From contig CAJTCH010000001.1 of NCBI GenBank assembly GCA_910574715.1, forward strand, positions 124,001 through 188,000: a stretch of 64,000 nt of DNA. The letters are read 5' to 3'. Within the stretch, counting starts at the first letter, position 1; every line of letters starts with the position of its first letter. Shown one piece after another: positions 34,760 through 42,790 of this stretch. The translations under genes were made by a program, and so were the position numbers. The DNA is from Lachnospiraceae bacterium (GTDB lineage: Bacteria; Bacillota; Clostridia; Lachnospirales; Lachnospiraceae). Below the pieces are notes generated by a model that was given only the letters and a program-made list of their open reading frames with translations, was not told the DNA's origin and did not search any database.

Positions 34760-36460
34760 TTATCCTTCCAGCATATCCAGGAGCTCTTCTTCCAGCTCTT
34801 CCGCCGATTCCAGATCCTCTTCGATCAGCGCGCACTTCAGCTCATACAAGGTGTCTTCCAGGTCTATGCGGTACAGGACATCCAGAGTATCTGCATTCTT
34901 AAGCCTGCGCTCAGCCCGCCGTATAACCGTTCTGAACTGCTTGGCATAAGAAGAGTCCTTCCATCTGCTTACATCCGTTATCTCATGATCTTTTACCGCC
35001 TGTTCCATCATATTGATCTCAACTGCCGCCTCTTCTCCCGTACTTACGATCTTCGCTTTGACCTCCAGCATTCCGTTCAGATTGTAGGCAAACTCCACTT
35101 CCACCTTCTCCTCTCCGGCCTCCTTCCATGGAATGCCGGATACCACAAACTCTCCCAGGAAATGATTCTTGCGCACATCATCTGCTTCTCCCTGGTACAC
35201 TTCTATCTTAGCCGCCGACTGACCGTCCCAGCTTGTAAAATAGGTATTCTTCCTGGATGTGGGTATCGTTACATTCCTTGGAATGACCACGCTCATATAA
35301 TTCAGATCAAAACCGGACAGTGCGCGGACTCCCAATGTATATGGATTTACATCCGTCATGATCAGACTGTCTTCCCCGCTTATGGTTCCCTCGATGATAC
35401 CCGCCTGAATGGCAGACCCTTCCGCAACCGCATAATCCGGATTCAGGGCCTGCGACGGCTTCTTCTTGAGATAACGCTCAAGATCCCTGCTGATCATCGG
35501 TATACGTGTAGAACCGCCCACCAGAAGGATCCTGTCAATATCTTCCGGCAGGATCTCGCTGTCAGCTAACACGATATCGATCGGGTTATGCGTCCTCTCC
35601 ACCAGATCCTTAACCATCTCTTCGAACTCACTGACCGTTATAGTCTCATCCAGTGCAATAGGATTCCCGGCTTTCTGAGCAATGAACGGGATCACGATCC
35701 TGCAGGAATCCTGCGTGCTCAATTCCTTCTTACACCATTCTGCCTGCTCCTTTAACTTCACCATTGCCGCCGTGTTCTTCTCAAGGTCGATACCTTCCTT
35801 CTTCCGGAACTGTCTGAGCATCCATTGGATCAGACGTTCATCGAAATCCTTGCCGCCAAGCTTATTATCCCCGCTGCTGGCCTTTACCTCCAGCACGCCG
35901 CCAAACATCTCCAATAATGTCACATCAAATGTCCCGCCGCCAAGATCATAGACCAGGATATGGCTCTCTTCCTCCATATGCCCGATCCCATAACTAAGCG
36001 CCGCCGCCGTGGGCTCATTGATGATTCGCTCAACGGTAAATCCCGCGAGCTTCCCTGCCTCCACTGTCTCTTGCCTCTGCAGGTCATCAAAATACGCCGG
36101 AACAGAGATCACAGCACGCGAAACCTCTTCCTTCAGATATTCTGATACATAATCTTTGATATGAGAAAGAAGCATGGCAGAGATCTCCACCGGAGTGAAC
36201 TCCTTACCGCCCATATGTATCTTCTCTTTCGTGCCGATCTTGCGCTTTACCTCTATTACCGTATCTTCCGGGGCCATAAGATACTGCGCTTTTGCCTTGT
36301 CCCCAAATACAAAATTCTTATCCTGATCTATTCCAACTGCAGAAGGTGTGATCACCTCTCCGTCATAATTCAATATCATCTCCGGCTTTCCGTCTCGGAT
36401 AATGGCTGCCTCCGATGTAGATGTCCCCAGATCTATTCCTATAATCGTATCCGTACTCAT
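34760..36460 (-). CDS. hscC: HscC-like Hsp70 chaperone
   Basis: A 566-residue Hsp70 with an intact ATPase domain (IGIDLGTSTSEAAI, INEPTAAALSYG, VYDLGGGTFDVTLLE, VGGSTRIP) and a shortened substrate-binding and lid region; DnaK is usually 610-640 residues. Length and context fit the HscC branch rather than the main DnaK. The substrate-binding beta domain begins near DVNPYTLGVRALSG. It lies between a divergent GrpE-like gene and a J-protein gene, forming a second chaperone machine. Its client is unknown. Confidence 0.9.
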   Translation of the reverse strand: MSTDTIIGIDLGTSTSEAAIIRDGKPEMILNYDGEVITPSAVGIDQDKNFVFGDKAKAQYLMAPEDTVIEVKRKIGTKEKIHMGGKEFTPVEISAMLLSHIKDYVSEYLKEEVSRAVISVPAYFDDLQRQETVEAGKLAGFTVERIINEPTAAALSYGIGHMEEESHILVYDLGGGTFDVTLLEMFGGVLEVKASSGDNKLGGKDFDERLIQWMLRQFRKKEGIDLEKNTAAMVKLKEQAEWCKKELSTQDSCRIVIPFIAQKAGNPIALDETITVSEFEEMVKDLVERTHNPIDIVLADSEILPEDIDRILLVGGSTRIPMISRDLERYLKKKPSQALNPDYAVAEGSAIQAGIIEGTISGEDSLIMTDVNPYTLGVRALSGFDLNYMSVVIPRNVTIPTSRKNTYFTSWDGQSAAKIEVYQGEADDVRKNHFLGEFVVSGIPWKEAGEEKVEVEFAYNLNGMLEVKAKIVSTGEEAAVEINMMEQAVKDHEITDVSRWKDSSYAKQFRTVIRRAERRLKNADTLDVLYRIDLEDTLYELKCALIEEDLESAEELEEELLDMLEG

Positions 36461-36549
36461 ATGCCCTGCTCCCGCTTTCTTTTGTATTCTTATTTAGTCG
36501 CTGCCTTTTGACAGGCTGCTTTCATACTTCACTCTATGTAATCCTGTCT

Positions 36550-37185
36550 TTATATACCTCTCTCCAGGCCCGTTCCTTGTTCCTGACCGTCTGTCTGTAC
36601 ATAACGATAGGCGGCCACCTTCGCTTTCTTCTTTACCACTCCCATATATACATATCCTGGATGATAGATCTCTGCGACAACCTGCGCCCTTTCCTCTTCC
36701 GCTGTATCTATGATCTCGATCACCTCATGAAGTGCATAGTCCACCCTGACTCCTGTCTCTTCGATCAGGCTGATCCCGCCGGAGATCTGCTTCCCTCTCA
36801 CAGCATTTCTGATCAGATCTATCTGCGCCACCCATGCCGGGTCATGCTCTGCGGCATACCGCATCATATTCCACACCTGCTCCTGGTACGCATCCAATAC
36901 CTGCAGCAGTTTCTCCTGACCAGACTCTAACTCGGCAATCCTCTTCTGACTCTGTGCCTCTTCCTCGCGCTGCTCTTCTAATGCATCCAGACAATCCTCC
37001 AGCGCCATATCATGTTTACGGACATCTGTTCCTATCTGCCGGATCTCCATAGACAATGTATCCAGAGATTCCTGTCCCTTCGAATTCTTATCCAGGACCT
37101 CCCTAAGCATTCCCTCCATTCCGAACCGATACTTCTTCTCTTCTGCCTCTTTTTCATTCTTATTACGAAATGAAAATATTCCCAT
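36550..37185 (-). CDS. GrpE-like coiled-coil protein
   Basis: A 211-residue protein with a long charged coiled coil (about residues 20-105) and a C-terminal module (about 150-200: GVRVDYALHEVIEIIDTAEE, then GYVYMGVVKKKAKVAAYR) that reads like the GrpE beta domain, where GrpE has HEAV and a GY-x-RPA-x-V pattern. The similarity is remote but the location, just upstream of an Hsp70 gene, supports a nucleotide-exchange role. ATG 37185 follows AAGGAGAAGG; the longer frame to 37218 has no such site. Confidence 0.65.
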   Translation of the reverse strand: MGIFSFRNKNEKEAEEKKYRFGMEGMLREVLDKNSKGQESLDTLSMEIRQIGTDVRKHDMALEDCLDALEEQREEEAQSQKRIAELESGQEKLLQVLDAYQEQVWNMMRYAAEHDPAWVAQIDLIRNAVRGKQISGGISLIEETGVRVDYALHEVIEIIDTAEEERAQVVAEIYHPGYVYMGVVKKKAKVAAYRYVQTDGQEQGTGLERGI

Positions 37186-37312
37186 GTTCCTTCTCCTTTT
37201 GCCTGACGGCTCCTGCAAACATCCCGCCAGCGCTTTCTTATCTTATCTCTTTACTAATTGTATCACACGAGCATCTGTATTAAAAGAAATATTTCCAATT
37301 GTTCAAGAAACC

Positions 37313-37354
37313 AAAAAAGGGGTATCAAAGGAAATACATTCCTTCAATATCCCC
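37313..37354 (-). terminator. Rho-independent terminator after tpiA
   Basis: On the minus strand GGGGATATTGAAGGAA pairs with TTCCTTTGATACCCC with a small bulge, followed by TTTTTT. It ends the tpiA transcript and separates glycolysis genes from the chaperone operon. Confidence 0.85.
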
Positions 37355-37397
37355 ATTTTCATCGTATTATTAACAATCAGTGTTCACAGACGTGCGC

Positions 37398-38147
37398 TTA
37401 TTTATAGTTAACGATCTTACCGAAGTCAGCCTTCAAAGAAGCGCCGCCTACAAGGCCGCCGTCAATATCAGCCTGTGCGAACAGATCTGCCGCTGTAGCT
37501 GCATTGACAGATCCGCCGTACTGGATACGGATCTCTGCTGCTGTGGCATCATCATACACTTCTGCGATACATGCACGGATTCCTGCACAAACCTCCTGAG
37601 CCTGCTCTGTTGTAGCTGTCTTGCCTGTTCCGATCGCCCAGATCGGCTCATAAGCGATCACTGCTGTCTTAGCCTGATCTGCCGTTACATTCTGGAAGCC
37701 AACCTTAACCTGCTGACGGATGAAGTCCATGGTCACGCCCTGCTCTCTCTGCTCCAATGTCTCGCCGCAGCACATGATCGGTGTGATACCATGCTCGAAT
37801 GCCTTCAGGACCTTCTTATTCACATCCTCATTAGTCTCGCCGAAATACTCTCTTCTCTCGGAATGGCCAAGAACAACGTATTTAACACCTGCATCTACCA
37901 GCATGTTAGGAGAAATCTCGCCTGTATAAGCGCCGCTCTCCTCGAAATACATATTCTCTGCTCCAACCTGGATATTAGTGCCTTTTGCAGCCTCTACGAC
38001 CGGAACGATATCGATTGCCGGCACGCAGAATACTACGTCGACTTCGTCGTTCGCTACTAATGGTTTTAATTCCTCTACTAATGCAACTGCCTCGCTTGGA
38101 GTCTTGTTCATCTTCCAGTTGCCTGCTATAATTTTCTTCCTTGCCAT
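37398..38147 (-). CDS. tpiA: triosephosphate isomerase
   Basis: A 249-residue TIM-barrel enzyme interconverting dihydroxyacetone phosphate and glyceraldehyde 3-phosphate. Conserved are the N-terminal AGNWKMN (catalytic Lys), GHSERR (catalytic His), [17 protein letters not shown] (catalytic Glu and loop 6) and the phosphate-binding YGGSV. I placed the start at ATG 38147 with AGGAGACC upstream; the frame extends to 38219 through repeat sequence. The glyceraldehyde 3-phosphate/DHAP pool it controls is also where the split-transketolase pathway further right would deliver its product. Confidence 0.97.
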   Translation of the reverse strand: MARKKIIAGNWKMNKTPSEAVALVEELKPLVANDEVDVVFCVPAIDIVPVVEAAKGTNIQVGAENMYFEESGAYTGEISPNMLVDAGVKYVVLGHSERREYFGETNEDVNKKVLKAFEHGITPIMCCGETLEQREQGVTMDFIRQQVKVGFQNVTADQAKTAVIAYEPIWAIGTGKTATTEQAQEVCAGIRACIAEVYDDATAAEIRIQYGGSVNAATAADLFAQADIDGGLVGGASLKADFGKIVNYK

Positions 38148-38188
38148 GTTTGTTGGTCTCCTGTTCTGTATTATTGTTGAAAGGTAAT

Positions 38189-38401
38189 GTAACTTCACCT
38201 TACTAAGTTCATCCTTCACTGGGGGGGATGTTCACTTCTCTAGACTCGTAAAAAACCTCGCCAAGTGCTTACTTTAAGTAACTTCACCTTACTAAGTTCA
38301 TCCTTCACTGGGGGGGGGATGTTCACTTCTCTAGGCTCGTAAAAAACCTCGCCAAGTTCAGTGAACTAGGTAAACGCTAGGCTCGTAAAAACCTCGCCAA
38401 G
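38189..38401 (-). repeat. two tandem copies and a partial third of a 77-79-bp repeat with G-tracts
   Basis: Copy one (38189-38265) and copy two (38278-38356) are almost identical: both start GTAACTTCACCTTACTAAGT and end AACCTCGCCAAG. They differ mainly in a G-tract of 7 versus 9 and in one A/G change. A third partial copy (38377-38401) has only the CTAGGCTCGTAAAAACCTCGCCAAG end. A perfect 13-bp palindrome AGTTCAGTGAACT (38355-38367) lies between the second and third. It fills the pgk-tpiA gap, so it is transcribed with C-tracts. Confidence 0.9.
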
Positions 38402-38405
38402 CTTT

Positions 38406-39599
38406 TTACCTATCATTAGCCGCTGCTACGCCTGGTAACTCTTTGCCTTCCAGGAATTCGAGGGATGCGCCGCCGCCGGTTGAGATGTGGGTCATCTTGT
38501 CTCCGTAGCCTAACTGGTTGACTGCCGCTGCGGAGTCGCCGCCGCCGATGATGGTCGTAGCTTCTGTATCTGCCAGCGCTTTCGCAACCGCTTCCGTACC
38601 GTTTGCGAACTTCGGCATCTCGAAGCAGCCCATCGGTCCGTTCCATACAACCGTCTTGGCATCCTGTACGGCGTCACAGAAGATCTTCACGGTATCCGGC
38701 CCGATATCAAGCCCCTGCCATCCGTCCGGAATCTCGCCTGCCTTAACCACCTTGCTGTTTGCGTCATTGGAGAAATCATCCGCGATCACAGTATCAACAG
38801 GGAGCAGCAGCTTCACGCCCTTCTCCTCTGCCTTCTTAAGCATATTCAGCGCATATTCGCAATAATCTGCCTCCAGAAGGGATCCGCCTACGCTTCCGCC
38901 CTGCGCCTTTGAGAATGTATAAGACATTCCGCCGCCGATGATCAGAGTATCCACCTTGTCAAGAAGATTCTCGATCACAGAGATCTTGCTGGAAACCTTC
39001 GCTCCGCCGAGAATCGCTACGAACGGTCTCTCCGGGTTATTGACTGCATTGCCGAGGAAATCAATCTCTTTCTGCATTAAGTAACCTACTGCCGCCGTAT
39101 CTACGAACTGTGTCACGCCTACGTTAGAGCAGTGTGCGCGGTGCGCGGTTCCGAATGCATCATTCACAAATACATCGCACAGAGAAGCAAGATCCTTGCT
39201 GAATGCTTCGCCGTTCTTCGTCTCTTCTATTCTGTAACGGGTATTCTCAAGAAGAACCACTTCGCCGTCCTGCATAGCCTCTACCGCTGCCTTTGCGTTG
39301 GCGCCGACAACCTCCGGATCTGCCGCAAATTTTACTTCCTGATCAAGAAGCTCTGACAGACGCTTTGCTACCGGTGCAAGAGATAATTCCGGCTTTGGCT
39401 CTCCCTTTGGCTTGCCAAGGTGTGAGCACAGAATAATCTTCCCTCCGTCAGCGATCAGCTTCTTAATAGTCGGAAGCGCTGCCACCAGACGATTCTCATC
39501 CGTGATCTTCCCATCGATAAGCGGTACGTTAAAGTCACATCTTACCAACACTTTTTTGCCTTTTACATTAATGTCATCTACTGATTTTTTATTGAGCAT
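38406..39599 (-). CDS. pgk: phosphoglycerate kinase
   Basis: A 397-residue two-domain kinase transferring the acyl phosphate of 1,3-bisphosphoglycerate to ADP. Signature [13 protein letters not shown] is at the N-terminus; nucleotide-binding segments are [19 protein letters not shown] and the terminal GGGDSAAAV and [13 protein letters not shown]. It follows gap after an 86-bp gap with a terminator-like hairpin and precedes tpiA, the usual Clostridial order. Confidence 0.98.
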   Translation of the reverse strand: MLNKKSVDDINVKGKKVLVRCDFNVPLIDGKITDENRLVAALPTIKKLIADGGKIILCSHLGKPKGEPKPELSLAPVAKRLSELLDQEVKFAADPEVVGANAKAAVEAMQDGEVVLLENTRYRIEETKNGEAFSKDLASLCDVFVNDAFGTAHRAHCSNVGVTQFVDTAAVGYLMQKEIDFLGNAVNNPERPFVAILGGAKVSSKISVIENLLDKVDTLIIGGGMSYTFSKAQGGSVGGSLLEADYCEYALNMLKKAEEKGVKLLLPVDTVIADDFSNDANSKVVKAGEIPDGWQGLDIGPDTVKIFCDAVQDAKTVVWNGPMGCFEMPKFANGTEAVAKALADTEATTIIGGGDSAAAVNQLGYGDKMTHISTGGGASLEFLEGKELPGVAAANDR

Positions 39600-39635
39600 G
39601 TAAATTGCCTCCTAGATATTAATTGTCATCATGTT

Positions 39636-39672
39636 GAAAAAGGATCCGGTCCTTTATCAGACCGGACCCTTT
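39636..39672 (-). terminator. terminator or attenuator hairpin between gap and pgk
   Basis: AAAGGGTCCGGTC and GACCGGATCCTTT (minus strand) form a 13-bp stem with one mismatch, then TTTTTC. It would reduce readthrough from gap into pgk, allowing more gap transcript. Confidence 0.7.
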
Positions 39673-39685
39673 GGGTATTCCAGAA

Positions 39686-40699
39686 TTATGCTAATTCAGA
39701 GAAGTATTTGATTGTTCTTACCATCTGGCTTGTGTAAGAATTCTCATTGTCATACCATGATACAACCTGAACCTCTGTTGTTCCGTTGTCTAACGGGCAT
39801 ACCATTGTCTGTGTAGCATCGAACAATGAACCATATCTCATACCAACGATATCGCTGGATACGATCTCGTCTGTGTTGTATCCGAAGGACTCGTTAGAAG
39901 CAGCCTTCATAGCCTCGTTGATCTGATCAACTGTTACATTACCTTCAACAACTGCTGTCAGGATTGTGGTTGATCCTGTAGGTGTAGGAATTCTCTGAGC
40001 AGCTCCGATCAGCTTGCCGTTCAGTTCAGGAATAACAAGACCGATAGCCTTAGCTGCACCTGTGCTGTTAGGAACGATATTCACTGCTGCTGCACGTGAT
40101 CTTCTCAAGTCACCCTTTCTCTGCGGTCCGTCAAGAGTCATCTGATCACCTGTGTAAGCGTGGATCGTGCACATAATACCAGACTTGATCGTTGCAAGAT
40201 CATTCAGCGCCTTAGCCATTGGCGCCAGACAGTTTGTTGTACAGGAAGCTGCGGAGATAACGGTATCCTCTGCTGTCAATTTGTCATGATTTACATTGTA
40301 AACGATAGTAGGAAGGTCATTTCCTGCCGGTGCGGAGATAACAACTTTTCTTGCACCTGCCTTAACATGTGCGGAAGCTTTCTCTTTAGATGTGTAGAAA
40401 CCTGTACACTCCAGAACAACGTCTACGTTCAGGTCTCCCCATGGAAGCTCTTCAGCGTTAGCCTTTGCATAAATCTTAATCTCTTTGCCATCAACAATGA
40501 TAGAATCCTCTGTTGCCTCTACCTTGTCGCATAAAGCGTATCTGCCCTGTGAAGAGTCATACTTTAACAGATGTGCAAGCATCTTAGGTGATGTCAGATC
40601 GTTGATCGCTACAACCTCATACCCTTCTGCCCCAAACATCTGTCTGAATGCAAGACGTCCGATACGTCCGAATCCATTGATCGCTACTTTTACTGCCAT
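39686..40699 (-). CDS. gap: glyceraldehyde-3-phosphate dehydrogenase, type I
   Basis: A 337-residue NAD-dependent dehydrogenase. It has [14 protein letters not shown] for NAD binding, the catalytic cysteine in [17 protein letters not shown], and the substrate arginine segment near [23 protein letters not shown] 40699 has TTAGGAGG upstream. A promoter with TTGAAT and TACAAT boxes lies about 100 bp upstream, overlapped by two direct repeats that may bind a repressor. It heads the gap-pgk-tpiA set. Confidence 0.98.
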   Translation of the reverse strand: MAVKVAINGFGRIGRLAFRQMFGAEGYEVVAINDLTSPKMLAHLLKYDSSQGRYALCDKVEATEDSIIVDGKEIKIYAKANAEELPWGDLNVDVVLECTGFYTSKEKASAHVKAGARKVVISAPAGNDLPTIVYNVNHDKLTAEDTVISAASCTTNCLAPMAKALNDLATIKSGIMCTIHAYTGDQMTLDGPQRKGDLRRSRAAAVNIVPNSTGAAKAIGLVIPELNGKLIGAAQRIPTPTGSTTILTAVVEGNVTVDQINEAMKAASNESFGYNTDEIVSSDIVGMRYGSLFDATQTMVCPLDNGTTEVQVVSWYDNENSYTSQMVRTIKYFSELA

Positions 40700-40797
40700 G
40701 ATTAATTCCTCCTAAAGTTTTATTAACTGTTTACGCAGTCCTTTGATCGTGAAGCTTTTAACCTGTTACTTTGTTAAATAATCCTCAACTGGTAATA

Positions 40798-40826
40798 ATT
40801 GTACTAAATCTGGTAATAAAATTCAA
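40798..40826 (-). promoter_or_regulatory. gap promoter
   Basis: On the minus strand TTGAAT (-35) and TACAAT (-10) are 17 bp apart, about 100 bp upstream of the gap start codon. Two copies of CTGGTAATAA on the plus strand (40789-40798 and 40810-40819) overlap it, with start points 21 bp apart, that is two helical turns; this is a typical layout for a repressor of glycolytic genes. Confidence 0.6.
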
Positions 40827-40967
40827 GTGCTTTTCCCATTTTTATGTAACTTGTTCAAAAAGATATCATCTTCCTATATAAACTGCATAATACAGCCACA
40901 CAGGGCTCTGTAAATTGTTCTTGATTACAAAAAATTACCAGATAAGCCTGAGTAAGAAACACATAGC

Positions 40968-42677
40968 TTACTCAAGCTTAAATACCGACCCTTTTCCCGC
41001 TCCCGGCACTGTAACCTTCCGGATCAGACATTTCTTCTGAAAAAATGCTGCTCCGTAACACTGTACTGCCTTATACCCGTTCAGATACCTGGAAGCGTAT
41101 TTTTTCAGATCAATCTGCTGCAAAGCTTTCCGGCAATCCTTCTCCATCTCATCTTCCGAATCAGAATGCTTTACCTCAACAATAATTACCTTCCGGGTCT
41201 TCCGGTCTTTTACAACTACATCTGCTCTGCCAAGTCCATTTTCATCATTGGAAGTGACCAGATATCCTGCCCCTGAAAATAATCCCGCCACAAACGCATG
41301 ATAGTAATCTTCTTTATAATCGTAATAACTGATGGCATCATTCAGAATAATGGAAACGGCATCCGCCACCGTTTTGTCGTCACCATCCCACCAGGCAGCA
41401 AACATCTCTCTCCGTTCTGCCGCCTTAATCCCAATTGTCTCCTGAAACCATTCCACAATCGTATCTCCAAAGATCGTTTTTATCTCCTTATTGGGAATCT
41501 TAAGAATGACTTCACCGCTATCACTTTTTCCTCTACTCCTGTCGATTGTCAGATATCCAGTAAAATAAAGAATACTCCAAAAATCTTCTTCTGCAGCATT
41601 TTCAAAACAGTAAGTAGAATCTTCCGTTAGCCTTGATCTGATACTTCCTCCTGACAACAGTTTCTCAAACTTATCATTGACATCCATGCCGTCCTTCCCG
41701 ACAAATTGCCTGATGATATTGTTATGGCTCGTATCCTTCCAGTAATTCCCCAGTATCTTGTCTGGTTCACGCAATACATCCGACACATAATTCGACACAT
41801 CCCACGGACAATAGATATCATACTTACCAAAATGATATCCGTCGTACCACTGTTTTATCCTTGAAAGCCGTGTCAACTGCCCCGTATCCTCAAGCATCTG
41901 CTCCACTTCCCTCTCCGTGAATCCAAAGCTGTCCAGATAGTGGCTCCCTGCGATAGAATTAGATTTAAAATTATTCGCACCGGTAAAGATGCTCTCCTTC
42001 GCAATACGCAGGCACCCGGTAACTACCGCAAACTGCAGAAATCTATTTGTCTTAAAGGAAGTACTCATCATGCTCCGGATCACATTCAGCATCTTCGGAT
42101 AATAGCCATATTCACTGGCCTTCGCCAGAGGAACGTCATATTCATCGATCAAAAGAATGACCGGCTTGCCATAATGAGCATACATCATCCGCGCAATAAT
42201 AAAAAGGCTGTTCCGAAGCTCCGCTTCTGTCGCTTTCCCTGCTTTCAATCTTGCAAAACGATCCTTATCGTCTGCATCTGTGTGCACACTCTCAAGCAGA
42301 TAGGCATGCTCCACGCACAGACCGGCCAGATCAAGCGCCATCTGCTCATAGGAATCCTCAAAATTGTCATTCGCAACATCCTTAAAAGAGATAGAAATCA
42401 CCGGCCACTGATTCATCCACTCTGCACACAATTCCTCATATCCCATGATCTCAAGGCCTTCAAAAATATCCTTACTATCCTTACGGATATCAAAGAAAGC
42501 TTCCAGCATACTCATATTCAGTGTCTTCCCGAAACGGCGCGGACGCGTGATCAGATTGACCTTAAAATCTTCTTCTAATAATTCCACAATAAATCTCGTC
42601 TTATCTACATAGTAGCTCTTCTTTTTCCTCAGGAGTTCAAAATTCTCCTCCCCGACAGGAATCCTGGCCTTCTCCAT
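40968..42677 (-). CDS. AAA-ATPase-like / PD-(D/E)XK nuclease superfamily protein
   Basis: A 569-residue intact member of the family remnant seen at 12655-13907. An N-terminal AAA-ATPase_like domain has the divergent phosphate loop TRPRRFGKTLNMS near residue 43 and a Walker B-like VILLIDEYDVPL near residue 170. The middle carries WYDGYHFG. The C-terminal PD-(D/E)XK domain has GLGRADVVV and IIVEVKHSDS (about residues 500-535). ATG 42677 follows GGAAGGGG; an upstream ATG 42713 has no ribosome binding site. These proteins are numerous in gut Clostridia and Bacteroides; the function is not established. Confidence 0.88.
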   Translation of the reverse strand: MEKARIPVGEENFELLRKKKSYYVDKTRFIVELLEEDFKVNLITRPRRFGKTLNMSMLEAFFDIRKDSKDIFEGLEIMGYEELCAEWMNQWPVISISFKDVANDNFEDSYEQMALDLAGLCVEHAYLLESVHTDADDKDRFARLKAGKATEAELRNSLFIIARMMYAHYGKPVILLIDEYDVPLAKASEYGYYPKMLNVIRSMMSTSFKTNRFLQFAVVTGCLRIAKESIFTGANNFKSNSIAGSHYLDSFGFTEREVEQMLEDTGQLTRLSRIKQWYDGYHFGKYDIYCPWDVSNYVSDVLREPDKILGNYWKDTSHNNIIRQFVGKDGMDVNDKFEKLLSGGSIRSRLTEDSTYCFENAAEEDFWSILYFTGYLTIDRSRGKSDSGEVILKIPNKEIKTIFGDTIVEWFQETIGIKAAERREMFAAWWDGDDKTVADAVSIILNDAISYYDYKEDYYHAFVAGLFSGAGYLVTSNDENGLGRADVVVKDRKTRKVIIVEVKHSDSEDEMEKDCRKALQQIDLKKYASRYLNGYKAVQCYGAAFFQKKCLIRKVTVPGAGKGSVFKLE

Positions 42678-42790
42678 ATCACACACCCCTTCCGGAAAAA
42701 GCAAATCTTCCATAAAAATGTACCGCTTTGTTTATAAGTAGTATACTTATCTTTCCCAAATCTTTCAACCATAATTTCTTTCTCCCATAT

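Noticed and set aside
38189..38401. CRISPR array
   Set aside because: The repeats are 77-79 bp, almost contiguous and only two and a part in number, with no spacers of regular length and no cas genes.
42678..42713. Upstream start for the AAA/PD-(D/E)XK protein at ATG 42713
   Set aside because: It has no ribosome binding site, while the ATG at 42677 has GGAAGGGG at a good distance and gives the usual family N-terminus.
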